Below, piece by piece: positions 20,815 to 32,947 of a stretch of 64,000 nt of DNA. The stretch is taken from assembly GCA_014218235.1 (NCBI GenBank), contig CM024766.1, positions 20,309,346 through 20,373,345 of the forward strand, in the 5' to 3' direction. Source of the stretch: Colocasia esculenta. Its lineage: Eukaryota > Streptophyta > Magnoliopsida > Alismatales > Araceae. The notes under the pieces were generated by a model. It was not told where the DNA came from, did not search any database, and saw only the letters and a list, made by a program, of their open reading frames with translations. The position numbers and the translations under genes were made by a program. How positions within the stretch are numbered: position 1 is the stretch's first letter; every line of letters starts with the position of its first letter.

Positions 20815-23800
20815 TCACTGAATTTTACATAAGCCTAATTCTCTTCTAAGGGATGTGAACCTATCCTCAGCCAATGGTTTTGTAAAGATATCAGCTAGTT
20901 GTTGTTCTGTTGGTATGAAGCTAATTTCCAAATTTCTATTGGCTACCTCATCTCTCAAGAAGTGATGACGGATTTCTATGTGTTTTGTCCTAGAGTGTTG
21001 AATGGGATTTTTTGATAGATTGATTGCACTAGTGTTGTCACATAGGATTGGTGTGCATCCAAGGTCAATGTCGTAGTCACACAACTGACTTTTTATCCAC
21101 AACACTTGTGTTGCACAACTCCCTGCAGCAACATATTCTGCCTCTGCAGTGGAGAGTGCAACCGAATGTTGCTTCTTGGATGCCCACGAAACCATGCAAC
21201 CACCAAGCATCTGGCAATAGCCACTAGTGCTCTTCCTGTCAATTTTACATCCAGCATAGTCAGCATCAGAATATGAGATTAAGTTAAAGCTACTACCTGC
21301 TGGATACCAAAGACCCATGTCATGTGTACCTGAGAGATACCTGAATATTCTCTTAACTGCAATTAGGTGGCTTTCCTTTGGACTAGATTGATATCTAGCA
21401 CAGAGGCAAACACTGAATTGTATGTCAGGTCTACTTGCAGTAAGATAGAGGAGTGAGCCGATCATACCTCGGAAGTGTTTAGCATCTACCGGTTTACCTT
21501 TCTCATCACTTTCTAGCTTAATGCTTGTGCTCATCGGTGTTGAGGCAGGTTTTGCAGTTTCAAACTGAAATCTCTTGAGAAGCTCTTTGACATATTTTTC
21601 TTGGTTTATGAAGAAGTCATCTTCCATTTGCTTGACCTGCAGACCAAGAAAAAATTGAAGCTCCCCCATTAAACTCATCTCAAATTCACTGTGCATGTGA
21701 TGTGAGAATTCTTCACACAGTGAAGGGTTTGTAGAACTAAAGATTATGTCGTCCACATACACTTGAACAACAATGATGTGTGTGCGAACTTTCTTTGTAA
21801 AGAGAGTTTGGTCTACTTTACCTCGTGAGTAGTTTTTGCTTACCAGAAATTGGCTTAGCCTGTCGTACCAAGCTCGGGGTGCCTGTTTCAAACCATAGAG
21901 AGCCTTGTGCAATTTTATACATGGTTTGGTTTGTCATGAAGTTCAAAGCCAGGTGGTTGAGAGACATAAACTTCCTCTTTAATGTAGCCATTTAAGAAAG
22001 CAGTTTTAACATCCATTTGATATAGTTTGAACTTGTTTGAACATGCATAAGCTAACAAGATTCTGACTGCTTCTAGCCTAGCTACAGGTGCAAAAGATTC
22101 TTCAAAATCCACACCAAATTCCTGATTATAACCCTTTGCAACCAGTCTAGCCTTGTTTCTCACCACCTTTCCCTCTTCATTTAGTTTATTCCTAAAGACC
22201 CATCTTGTCCCAATTACAGAAATTTCGGGGGTTCTAGGAACTAAACTCCAGACATTGTTTCTTTGAAATTGGCCTAGCTCCTCATGCATAGCATCAATCC
22301 ATGAGTTTTCTTTCAAGGCTTCTTCAACATTTTTAGGCTCCACTTGAGAGACAAAGGCTAAATGATCCTGTTCAACTATTTGATTAACTTGAGACCTAGT
22401 TTGAACTGAATCATTTATGTTACCTATGACATTCTCAAGTGGATGTGCTTTAGAGTACCTCACATTTGTGATTGTTGAAGGACCGGGTTGATCTTGCACT
22501 TCAGAAGACTGTTCTGGAGGAGGGGTGGCTGGAGGACTTTCATGTTGTAGGTCATCCTCGTGTTGTGGATCTTGTGCAGGTACTTCATCTTCATTTCTGA
22601 ACAGAAGTCCGTCATCTTCATCATTGTACCTGCGTAGATAGCCACTGTTTATTTTTGGAACTGACTTAGAGATTGTATTTGGTTTGCTCTGCAGTTCTTC
22701 ATGTGTTGTATCTTCAGTTTCATCTTGAAACCTGTAAGGATTAGAACTGTTAGATTTGGTTTGAGATTCATCAAATACAACATGTGGAGTTTCTTCCACT
22801 TTTCTGGTTTTAAGATTAAACACTCTATAAGCTCTAGAGTGTTCTGAGTATCCAAGAAAAATACCTTTGTCGCTTTTGGCTTCAAATTTGTCCAAATCAG
22901 TTTTATCATTGTTATGTATGAACACCTTTGAACCAAAAACTCTGAAGTATCCAAGGGATGGTTTCTTACCTTTCAGAAGCTCATAGGGAGTTTTCTTGAA
23001 TACCGGTCTTACCATGGCTCGATTAAGAATGTAGCATGACGTGTTTACCGCTTCTGCCCAAAAGGTTCTGGCAAGTTGATTTTCGACCAGAAGCGTACGA
23101 GCCATCTCCACCAAGGTTCTATTTTTCCTCTCCACAACCCCGTTTTGTTCTGGAGTTCTTGGGGAGGAGAACAAGTGTTCTATTCCTTGGTTCCTGCAGA
23201 AATCAGTGAAGGAGTTGTTGTCAAATTCTCCCCCGTGATCAGTGCGGATGGAGCATATCTTGTGGACATTTCCATGCTCAATTTTATTGAAGAATTCTTC
23301 AAAAACATTAAGTGCATCATTCTTATGAGCCAGAAATTTCACCCAAGTGAACCTAGAAAAGTCATCTACAATGACAAAGCCATACCGTTTGCCATTGAGA
23401 CTCAGTGTTCTAGTAGGTCCAAATAGGTCCATGTGCAACAGTTCATAAGCTTTGGAAGTACTTACCGGTGCTTTCGATTTGAAGGATTTTCGGGTCTGTT
23501 TTCCCTGTGCACATGCATCACAGAAATTTTCATTTTTATTGAATGGGATTTCAGGAAGTCCACTTACAAGTTTGAGCCTCATAATCTTGTGCAAAACATT
23601 GTAACTCGCATGACCAAGCCTACGATGCCACAATGTAAGCTCATCCTGTTTATTTGCTACAAGACATAAATCATTATTTTCTGGATCATCTAAATCAACC
23701 ATGTAGATGTTATTCATTCTTTTTCCAGAAAATTTGAGACTTCCTGTTTCCTTATCAAGGATTTGACATGAATCTGATTCAAAAACAATTTTATGGCCCT

Positions 23801-24074
23801 TATCACACAATTGACTTATGCTAAGCAAATTGTGATGAAGACCATCAACTAATAGTACATTATCTATTGAGTTGGAGGCAAACTTACCAACCTTACCTGA
23901 GCCGATGATCTGGCCTTTGTTGTTACCTCCAAAGACAACGTGACCTCCGTCTTTTTCCACGAGCAAACTGAATTTTTCTTTATCGCCCGTCATATGCCTC
24001 GAGCAGCCACTATCCAGGTACCATTTGTTTTGATTGTGAGCTGCTAGGCATTCCTGCACATGTGGATTAGACAA
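20815..24074 (-). pseudogene. pol: S1 pol: protease, integrase, reverse transcriptase, RNase H
   Basis: Two open stretches, 24074-21915 and 21912-20815, form one Copia pol broken by the apparent loss of one base near 21917, within RT. Order: aspartic protease with intact YLDSGCSRH (Asp at residue 21); pre-integrase zinc region with LWHRRLGH and CDACAQGK; integrase core with Asp in HMDLFGP, Asp in RTDHGGEF and Glu in EQNGVVER; a linker; RT with MDVKTAFLNG and YVDDII; RNase H with SDADYAGC, STAEAEYVA and DNTSAI. All catalytic residues are visible. Length is near normal for the family. The pol frame differs from the end of gag at about 24070; whether that is decay or a natural gag-pol shift is unclear. 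This is the best-preserved gene in the window. Confidence 0.95.
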
Positions 24075-26062
24075 GAGGTTTTGGTACCCAAATTACTTTG
24101 GGTGCCGTTTTATCATTCATGCCAAACAGTAAATGCTTTGGAATCCAAATTTGTTTGATTTTCTGTTTTATTGGATTGTTCCAGCATTGATTTTCATTGT
24201 GCCCAATCTTTTTACAGAGTTTACATGATGATGGCTTATGAACAACAGTGGGCTTTGGATTCTTAGGAGCATGCATAGGCATCTTACCCTTTTGTTGCCT
24301 AGTGAACTTAGCTTTAGGGACTTGCTGTTTTTCCTTGGGACATCCCTGTTTGGGGTTAGTAGCAAACTCCTTAAGCTTAGTTGGAACAAATTTGGTAGCC
24401 TTAGGTTCCTGGTTTTACCCTTGGATTGATTTTTCCTTTTCTTTGAGGGATTTTGATTGCTAGAACTTGGGGTAGGATCAATGAAATCAGTCAACAGATT
24501 TTTGCCAATTTCCTTTGGCTTAGGATTTTGAAACCCAATCCCATGTCTAGCAACAAACACATTGGATCCTAAGATTGCATCTAGATTCTGTTTGCTCTTA
24601 ACAAAACTAGATAGATCCTTTGATTTGCCTTTTAATTCCTTTTCAGCTTTTTCCAATTTCTCTTTTAGATTAGCATGCTCACTGTTTAGAGTTTCAAGAG
24701 AGTTCATTAGATCATCTTTCTCTTTTTGAACTTCTTGAAGCTTAATTTTCATGCTATCCATCTCTTCACTGTGTGTTTGTTCATCTATTTTCATCATGTC
24801 AATTACCTTATTCAGAGATTCAATTTCATCATTATTATCAGTTTCATGAACAAGGGAATTAACTCTCTTCTTGAGTGCTTTATTTTCTGATTTGAATTGA
24901 CAGAATTTTTCAAAAAGGACAGTGTAAGCTTCTTCCCATTCAGTAGTAGAAAATGATTCAAAGGAAGAATTTACCTCAGAGGAGTCATCACTCCTTGCCA
25001 TAAGACAGTGAATCTCGTCATCTCCTGAGGTAGCTTGACTTTTTTCGTCATCGTCTTCATCACTCCATGTAGCCAGCATTGCTTTGGCTTTCTTGAAGAC
25101 GAACTTGTCCTTTTCAGTTTCTTCTTGAGCTCGGGGCACTCTCCTCTCATGTGTCCCTGCTTCTTGCACTCATAGCACACAACATCAGATTTTTTATTGG
25201 ACGTGTCAAACCTGTTGGTGCCTTTTTGGAAAGGTTTGGAGTTTCCTGAACCTCTTCTCTTGAATTTTAGGAACTTCTTAAACTGTCTAGTGAGCATGGC
25301 CATTTCGTCATTCTCACTATCAGTAGAGGTTTCAGACTCAGAACCTTCCTGTTGGGCACTCTTTTTGGAATCTGAAGATACTTTGTTGGAAGCCTTCAAG
25401 GCAATTGACTTCCTTGGATTCTCTTCAGTTTCTTTTCTTTTTACATTTAGTTCATAAGTCATGAGAGATCCAATCAATTCATCCACTTTCATTGTTGAAA
25501 GATTCTTGGAATCCTCGATGACAGTGACTTTGGTGTTCCAAGAGGATGGAAGAGACCGAAGTATCTTCCTCACCAAATCACTCTCTGAGTATTCCTTCTT
25601 AAGACCTTTCAATCCATTTATAAGTACCATGAATCTAGCAAACATGTCAGAAATTGTCTCATCATGGTTCATCTTAAACATTTCATATTCTGAGACTAGC
25701 ATGCTTACCTTGGATTCTCTCACCTCAGACGTACCTTCATATATCAACTCGAGCTTGTCCCACATCTCCTTTGCTGAGGTGCATGTGGAGACTCTCGAAT
25801 ACTCCTTTGGGTGGACCGCGCACTGCATCATGTTGAGGGCGCTCCAGTTGAGTGTCCCTTTGGCAATCTGGTCCTTGGTCCATGTATCTTCATCCTGAGG
25901 TAGTATGTACGCTCCTTTGCTGACTATCTTCCATAGTTCAAAGTTTTGTGCACGTAGAAACACCTGCATACGGTTTTTCCAATAGGGATAGTCAGTGCCA
26001 TCAAAGAAGGGTGGCCTGGTCACTGAGTGTCCCTCGGCCATATACCCCTTGGTAGATTCCAT
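24075..26062 (-). pseudogene. gag: S1 gag: Copia gag, two zinc knuckles, coiled coil
   Basis: The ATG at 26062 follows the primer site by about 60 bp. Domains: N-terminal DUF4219-like segment (PFFDGTDYPYWKNRM); UBN2-type gag domain (MWDKLELIYEGTSEVRESK); intact C-x2-C-x4-H-x4-C knuckle (CYECKKQGHMRGEC) near 25165; an acidic Lys/Glu-rich coiled coil at 25080-24600; a second knuckle (CKLCKKIGHNENQC) near 24225-24185. The frame changes near 25120 and 24420, in purine or pyrimidine runs. The gag frame ends just past a WVPK motif near 24070. Long coiled-coil gag is typical of Sireviruses. Confidence 0.9.
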
Positions 26063-26122
26063 TTGACCGTGAATCTCCTGATCGTAAGATCAAATAGATA
26101 AAGCAATAAATCGGAGAAACTC

Positions 26123-26135
26123 GGCTCTGATACCA
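26123..26135 (-). other. Primer binding site, S1
   Basis: TGGTATCAGAGCC on the minus strand, two bases inside the 5' LTR end: the initiator tRNA-Met primer site. Confidence 0.95.
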
Positions 26136-26137
26136 AT

Positions 26138-27471
26138 TGAAGGGTTGCGGAATTCCCAATATGGTAATCTAGAAGGGGGGTTGAATAGATTACTGTCTCT
26201 TAAAAACTATTATCACGTTCTTTTTCTTAAAGCACAGATTAACAAGACAGTATCAAGATCTAAACTATGTGTAGATGATGTAGAAACCTATCTAGCGTGT
26301 GAATATGCAACGTGTCTATCAAACATCTATCGTAGAAACGATCAAACCACGAGACACGCAGATTTACGTGGTTCGGAGTACACAACAGTGTATCCTACGT
26401 CCACGGCACACACACACACACAGAATAAACTGCTTATGAGCGAGTTCGGTGACTACAACTCACACACACACGTGTTTTCTGATGTGCACCCACGATCAGA
26501 ACAACACACACACGTGATCTCAAGCACAAGAGACGCTTGAATCACACAAACACACACACGATTGATAAGAATTGTGAAACAGGAAGAGTTCAGAGTATAG
26601 GAGTAAATCCTGATGTGGAACTCTTCTGAGAACGTCTGGATGGAGTTCAAACTTCGACTTGACTGCTTTGGATTGATAGAGAAGGTTGAATCCACGACGA
26701 TCTATCTTCAGTACTGCAGGATCAACAGATCTTTCGGTCTCTGCACTGCAGACTTGAAGCAGAGCAGCAACAACTCTTTTCTCTTGGACTTGGCTTTAGG
26801 GTTTTTGGTTGTGGCTGCTTCTGTACGAGATTCTCTTCAAAAGGATGCTTATATAGTTGTGTTTTCATATGGAGAGTCGTGGGACTTGAAAACACAATCT
26901 CGATATGAAGGAAGGTTTCCGTATTTGAAGATTCTCTGCGTCTGTCGACAGGTGCTGAGTGTCTGTCGACAGATTGCAACAGATTTGCAATAGACAGACT
27001 TCAGGTTGCTCTGGCCTGTGGCATCTGTCGACAGGCGACATCCATCTGTCGACAGACAAGGTCAGTTTTGCCAAAACACAGAACTCTGGCATTTCTGTCT
27101 GTGACATCTGTCGACAGGTTTCTGAGCATCTGTCGACAGGTGCTCTTTTTCTGAACATAGCACTTTTCTGTCTGATCACAACTGTGGCATCTGTCGACAT
27201 ATGCCTTTGGGTCTGTCGACAGGTACATGTATATAATGTACATGTGATCATTTTCTCATGATTTGTGAAGGCTTGGTTATATGCACTTGTACCTACATGA
27301 TAAAACATGTATAGTTAGGTATAATGAAGACATAGATAACCAAATATTGTATCATGTTAATGGACATGTATGAAACCTCAATTCAACTCATTCATCATTA
27401 AAAACATTATTTGATTATCATTTATCATTTAGAATGTGAATTCACTTAGTTTCCAGAATATGAACCCAACA
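26138..27471 (-). repeat. S1 5' LTR
   Basis: Almost identical to 15901-17235. The palindromes recur at 26942, 26963, 27025, 27046, 27108, 27130, 27191 (one mismatch) and 27213, and the TATA box at 26850-26855. Small indels near 26427, 26905, 26937 and 27361 distinguish it from the 3' copy. Confidence 0.95.
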
Positions 27472-29042
27472 TTTTTCTTCTTGGCAGATGCTCTTATATG
27501 GTGCCGCAACTACTTTGTGCTCACGGATGAACATGATTGCTTCTTACCGGTATGTCTCCTCAAATAATGGGCCCAAGCAGCATATGGTCTCGCCCTCCTC
27601 TATAGCCATATGGCTCCCTCATCAATTGTCATGACTGCCATGTGTGCACTTATTTTGGGCAGCTTGGTCTCTTGCCCCTTGAGTGAAGACTCTAGTAAAG
27701 ATGTGGAGTTTGTACTGTTGAGAGCTTCAACTAGAGGTTGCCATGCCTGACCTTTAAGCATTGACTTAATGACGGCCTTAACGGCAGTATGAGATAGGAC
27801 ATTATTTGTAGAGAAGCCCTTCCTTTGTCCAATCACCTGTAGTGCAACCGAGCGAGGGGTAATAATGGCCTTAATGGTAGCATCTCCAATGAACAGTGTA
27901 ACATCTACCATCCCTACTTTGGAAGTGACTGGTACTATTGCTTGAGAACTCTTCTTGCAGCCATTTCTGAGGAGATGGAGGCTTACCCTTCCCAAATGTG
28001 CCTGAGATAAGGATATAGACCGGCATGTGGCTAATGTAGTTGTGAGGGTCGAAACACATGACCGGAAGTGGGCTACCTTTACTCGGTCCATCTTGAACAT
28101 GGGAAGTAGATCCGAGGCATGCTCTTGGTGGTTCACACCTGCTCCGTTGGGTGGTTATGGTGATGGGATGTATGGTGGCTATGGGGGGTTCGTTGGATGA
28201 GAAGGGTTTAGCATGAGGTGATTGGAGGGTGGCAAGAACAGGCTCATGCGAAGAGAGTTCTTCTTCCAACTCAGAGGCTGAGTCAGCCTTAAGCTTAGGA
28301 GTGGAGGACCCTTGCTCCGGCTCAGAGGTGAGTGGAGCTTGCTCGAGCCTTGATGTGGTGGTAATGGCTTGCTCAGGTGAAAGTGGTGGTTGGATGAAGC
28401 TAGTAGTGAGGGGTAAGGTTTGTAAGAGGTGAGGGATCAGTGGTTTGTGGTGCTGGGGGAGATGACCAACGGCGCACCGACACAATACGTCAAGCCGACA
28501 GCTTGTCATCAGGGTGCGATGCGGTGTCAAGGGTAGGTGTGGTGGTCATAGCCTGAGCAAGGGTTGGTGGAGGGGGTTGTTGAGCTTGTGACGGAGCGGA
28601 TGATGCACTTGGAGGGTAAGTAAAGAAATGCCTCTCGCCTTGAGCATTTGGAGATGACGACTGCCTCGATGCTTGGACTTGTTGTCTTGATTTTACTATC
28701 GGTTGCTTGGGTGGCTGTTCCGCTACCTGTGATGGAGAGGACTGCTGCCCCTGGCCTTGTGTTCTGCTCTTGTCTTGACAATGCAGGATGAGTCTGTGCA
28801 TTTCAGCCCAATCTATCTTGTTCTCTAGATCATAGATCACATCCCGGAATTCACAGTAGTTCGGAACTGTATGCCCTCGATGGCGATGATATGGGGAATA
28901 TTCTGATTGGTCCACTGTCATGCCCCGGCTTAGCTTTTCTGGAGGGAGTTGCAATGCATTGATGGACATCAGAGCCGTGAAGACATTAGAGAGGGACTCA
29001 GGCAACGGATGATAATGGGCTCGCTTTCGGCCAAGTGGATGT
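27472..29042 (-). pseudogene. gag: Tat A gag, C-terminal part, and following region
   Basis: This continues the Tat A gag beyond the S2 insertion. LPESLSNVFTALMSINALQL, then YHRHRGHTVPNYCEFRDVI, aligns with Tat B 54010-54190. The C-x2-H-x4-H-x4-C knuckle usual in Tat/Athila gag has lost its first Cys here. A Gln/Pro/Ser-rich stretch follows to about 28490. The 28136-27600 stretch (VTSKVGMVDVTLFIGDATIK) sits where Tat B has its protease, but I cannot find a DTG triad. Frameshifts separate the open stretches. S1 interrupts it at 27471. Confidence 0.7.
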
Positions 29043-30551
29043 TGTAGGATCGAATAGATGGATGGATCAGATCTAGAAGGGGGGGGTTGAATAGATCTGA
29101 CACCAAATAATGCGGAAGCTTAAGCAATTCAAAATTGCTTCAAAATAGAGATCAATTTACACAACCAATTTGCTGATCTGAAGTGTGAGTGTGTGTAGAT
29201 GATGTGTGAGGAAATTCAACAATTAGTGTGAGTGCGAAATCCTATGCAAGCATCTAACACAGACAAGCAGATCAAACCATTGCACATATAATTTTTTAGG
29301 TGGTTCGGAAATCACACCAGTGATTCCTACGTCCACCCCTCACACAGTGAGGACACACTACTCAAATTTGAGTACAACTCACACTCGAGCACGACGACTC
29401 CAACATACTTGAGCTTGACGGCTCACACACAAACTCCAGAGCACAACCGCTCCAGAACCTGAGCACACTTGCTCAACCACACACTGAGTGTTCAACTCAC
29501 CAAAACCGAGCTCGACGGCTCACAAAACACAAGCTAGATCAAGACCAACATAAATCAAATCCTCTAGCAATGATCTGATTCAAGATAGATTCATTCACAG
29601 AAATTTATGCAACACTTTATGCACAAATCTCATGGATGAATCGGAAGAACAAGTTCAAAATAGTGGGAAATAGATACAATATTTGTGTTCTTCAATGGAG
29701 ATTTCTTGCAGAAGGTTGAATTTAAGAAACTTGGTGATGCCCTTAATCACTTGGCGATGCTCTGCTCCAATGGCCTCTGAATCGCCAGAAATTCTCTTCA
29801 ATTGCTTGCTTCTGCTGAATCTGCTCCTTTGAGAAGTGCTCCAACTCCTTCTTTAGATCTCTCCTTCACTCCCTCGTGCTTTTTCAAGGAAGGAGATGGA
29901 TCACTGCAGCAACGAGATAAGCAAGAGCAGGAAATGCCTCTTTTTCCGCCAAAACGTTTTGCTGGAGTTTTTTGGATTCTTCTTATTGTTGGGGGGCCAA
30001 TAATTGGGAATATATATAGCCCCATAAGTCCAATAGTACCCTTGGAGTGTGTGGGCACACGATCCAAGACAACTTCCCTTGAACCCCAAGCGGCCACGTG
30101 TCTAGATAAATTAGGTGTTGAAGCTTCAGCCGAAGTGTGTCGACACCACTTTGCTTGTGTGTCGACACCCTGTCCCAAACACAAAACAGGTCTCCTGGAA
30201 ACTGGAACTAGTGTCGACACCACCAATGAGTTTGTCGACACCACTTGACCCTGTCTTCAAAAAGGGCTTCTAGGACAGTGAGCCAGTGTCGACACCACCA
30301 AGGGATGTGTCGACACCACTATGGCAAACTTGTGTAAACCTGAAAATATTGAGTGTAAGTCATTAACACATGATATTATCATCAAAGTACGTGATATGAA
30401 ATATTAAAAACATGTTACTTAGACATTGTTGTGACATGAAAAATATGTGTAACATGTTCTACACATTATTCCCAAAATCACAAAGTGTCATCATCAAAAC
30501 TAGGGAGAGACAAATATTAATTGATTAATTCCAAACACACTCAACCCAACA
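29043..30551 (-). repeat. S2 3' LTR
   Basis: 1509 bp, TG...CA. It includes the TATA box (minus strand, 30011-30018), a CACGTG G-box at 30095-30100, and the palindrome array at 30137-30316. Long ORFs on both strands at 29798-30248 recur in the other LTR and reflect LTR composition, not genes. Confidence 0.95.
30137..30316. promoter_or_regulatory. Phased GTGTCGACAC array (6 sites), S2 3' LTR
   Basis: Core GTCGAC starts at 30139, 30161, 30213, 30234, 30288 and 30309; intervals are 22,52,21,54,21. In the 5' LTR the cores are at 39468 (GTTGAC), 39490, 39542, 39563, 39617 and 39638, with identical intervals. The TATA box is about 120 bp downstream with the G-box between them. Confidence 0.9.
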
Positions 30552-30552
30552 A

Positions 30553-30565
30553 TCTCCCCCTTTTG
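30553..30565 (-). other. Polypurine tract 1, S2
   Basis: AAAAGGGGGAGA on the minus strand, next to the 3' LTR. A second tract lies at 30805-30817. Confidence 0.85.
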
Positions 30566-30843
30566 ATGATGGCAAAATTGATTCATCATGACAATTTGAT
30601 TTTCTTACAAATGTGATTTTTGAGCCATTCATTCACATAGTTCCAAACATACAAGAAACATAATAATGACATTTAACATGTTCATCATACCATCAACCAT
30701 CATTTCATTCAATTGACATTTCCAAAATACTCAACTAAACAAAAAGATGACCATATCAGAAGATATATCTTGAAAGCCAAAAACATCTTCATTACAAAAT
30801 GCATTCTTCTCCCCCTTTGACATCAGCAAAACAAAAGAAGTGT

Positions 30844-31311
30844 TCATGAGGAAGGAGGAGGAGGAGTCATAGGGAGTAAGAGAGTCTCAAGTGACTTCAT
30901 TCTGGCTTCCAAGGCAGTCTGACTTGTTCTCATCTGTGTTTGCATAGTGGACAACTGAGTATGCAGCAGGTCTTCCATCCTTTGATGATTATCATACATG
31001 TTTTCTTGAAAAGAACTGAGATTAGCTAACATATGTGGGGAGGTTGAAGAGGATCTTGGAGTGGTGCCATGCTATTGGAAGGTATTGAGCTCACTCTTGA
31101 GGTCCGCCATTTCCTGATCAATGTGAGCTATCAACGTTTTCATGCTTTCCATATCATCAACCAAGTGAGCAAAAGAGAGTCGAGTCTTCGACACTTGAGA
31201 GACAACTTCTTGACTGTTGAAAAGAACTTGTTGAGTGTTGGCTAAGATAGCTTCCAGAACAGCTTGAGTCTTGAGTTGGAGGTCTTTGAGCTGGGTACAT
31301 GCATCACCCAA
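30844..31311 (-). pseudogene. S2 third-ORF remnant: coiled-coil C-terminus
   Basis: From 31311 the frame reads MGDACTQLKDLQLKTQ, meets a stop at about 31069, and continues to MTPPPPSS at 30844. Heptad-like Leu/Met spacing (MESMKTLIAHIDQEMADLKS, later LSTMQTQMRTSQTALEARM) predicts a coiled coil. Position and coiled-coil nature match the tail of the S1 env-like ORF; the N-terminal domain seen in S1 is missing here. I infer it is the leftover of that gene. Confidence 0.55.
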
Positions 31312-31401
31312 AGTGCTATTGGATTATGGGGCTATATAAATGTGGTTTTTGAACGAGAGAGAGAAAACTGCCGTTTCCTTTGAGATGAGAAGAGGCGGTG
31401 G

Positions 31402-31584
31402 GTCGACCTACAAACAAGGGCATATAAAAAGGCTTGACGCAAGAGATGAAGAGGTAAGATGAACCGCCAGTGCTCTTTACCCTAAACAGTGACTAATGAA
31501 AGAATTCGTCTGGTGTCGACACAGGAGGGGACTGTGTCGACCTGACCAGTGATGGTGTTGACACATGAAGAGGACTATGTCGAC
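31402..31584. promoter_or_regulatory. Internal GTCGAC sites, S2
   Basis: A lone GTCGAC at 31402 is followed by cores at 31515, 31536, 31557 (GTTGAC) and 31579, spaced 21,21,22. They lie upstream of the third-ORF remnant in the transcription direction, as the internal sites do in S1. Confidence 0.7.
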
Positions 31585-32684
31585 TTGACTGGAAAAAACT
31601 GGTGATATGTTCAGGAAAAACTGTGATGGAGTCTTTATGATGATGAAAGAGATATGGAATCAATTATTCAAGGATTTGTAATATGTTAAAGAATTCATTC
31701 GTCATTTCTTAACAAGAAACCATTATGAATTCAAGTGTTAAACAATCACTTCCAAGGTATGTTCATTGATTATAATGAAACACTGAAATGACACTTTGAA
31801 TGATATTGGACATTCAATGCAGTCAATGGCAATCTTTCATATTCTTCCAATCCAAGGTAATGAAATTTCTTTTAGAATGAAGTGAATTGTGATGAAACTA
31901 AACAGTCTTAAACAATCTGATATAGGGTAAGGTTGTTTGTCTTGAAATTGAATATTCTTGGACATTTTTTTTTTAAATAAACTTTAAAATGTAGTAAGTC
32001 TTTTTCATACAAGAACTAATGTTTTTACACACCATAGTCCCTGGTTACTAAGGATTTACTCATTATCCATCTTCAAGGGGTAAATGATAACCTTTTGACA
32101 TGTAACAATACGTTTATGAGACGCCAATATTTCCAGTTACTCAATTATCATAATTATTATAAATTGATTTTTAATTTTATTTTACCCCTCAGAACAAAGA
32201 TAGCAAAAACACCTCATGACATACATTGCTCTTCATTCTTTGTGAAGGTTTGTAGTTTCTCAGCATTAGTGCCATTGCTCTGTCAAAAGAACGATTGAAA
32301 GTGAAGATGAGAAAATTGGATACAACCTTATCCCTCATCAGTTGTCAAAGAGAAGTCTAAATTCAATGCACAATTGATCTTTATGTCTTTAAAGAAATTA
32401 AATTACTTTAGGAGTTCATAATATAAATGAATAGTGACTGTAGAAATGTAATAGATCAGTCAAAAAGCCATTCTTTGGTTTCTTTTGATAAAATTAATGA
32501 ACATCTCTTGGATATGTATTGTAATAACACAATGAATCAATTTTGAGTTTATGTAAGAAAAGAGTCATGAATTCTCTAGCCCCCCCTAAGTTGTTGATTC
32601 CAGAAGTCTTTCATTAAGATAAAGAGAACCAAAAGTATTGAAGGACAAGGATTTCCCCTCAACAATTGCATACAAGATTCTTGA
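31585..32684 (-). other. S2 non-coding region after pol
   Basis: AT-rich, with no protein signal. It contains GTTACT words at 32044 and 32136 (92 bp apart), matching the S1 pair. Confidence 0.5.
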
Positions 32685-32770
32685 TACGTGGCGGAGACAT
32701 ATACTCACGCATAGTGAAAGTGTCTTGACAAGCCTAACTTGTCTTTCTTCAAATCACTATTTGATATACC
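32685..32770 (-). other. Conserved non-coding block with hairpin, S2
   Basis: Counterpart of S1 20680-20766. The hairpin GACAAG-CCTAA-CTTGTC lies at 32727-32743. Confidence 0.6.
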
Positions 32771-32947
32771 AACAATGCCAATGCAATGTGAGAGTTAGGA
32801 ACTTATTTGCAAAAATGGGAAGAGTTTTATTTACAAAAATAGATAGAAGAAAGTAGAGTGAAACAATATTTACAACATGAAACAATCACTCCCCCTCAGA
32901 ATGTGTCCTAACATAGACACACAACACTCAACCCAATGATAGAGAGG

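Larger units (their letters stand above)
15901..27471 (-). mobile_element. Sirevirus S1, near full length (11.6 kb)
   Basis: The element has LTRs 15901-17235 and 26138-27471, a tRNA-Met primer site, gag, pol in Copia order (PR, INT, RT, RNase H), an env-like third ORF, and two polypurine tracts. The third ORF and multiple polypurine tracts are Sirevirus hallmarks. Flanks are TTTTG (15896-15900) and TTTTT (27472-27476), a possible five-base duplication with one mismatch. I count about four substitutions and four small indels between the LTRs, so the insertion is young. It sits inside Tat A. Confidence 0.95.

Noticed and set aside
29798..30248. 148-codon ORFs on both strands
   Set aside because: They lie in the S2 LTR, recur in the other LTR (39127-39573), and match no protein family; open by composition.
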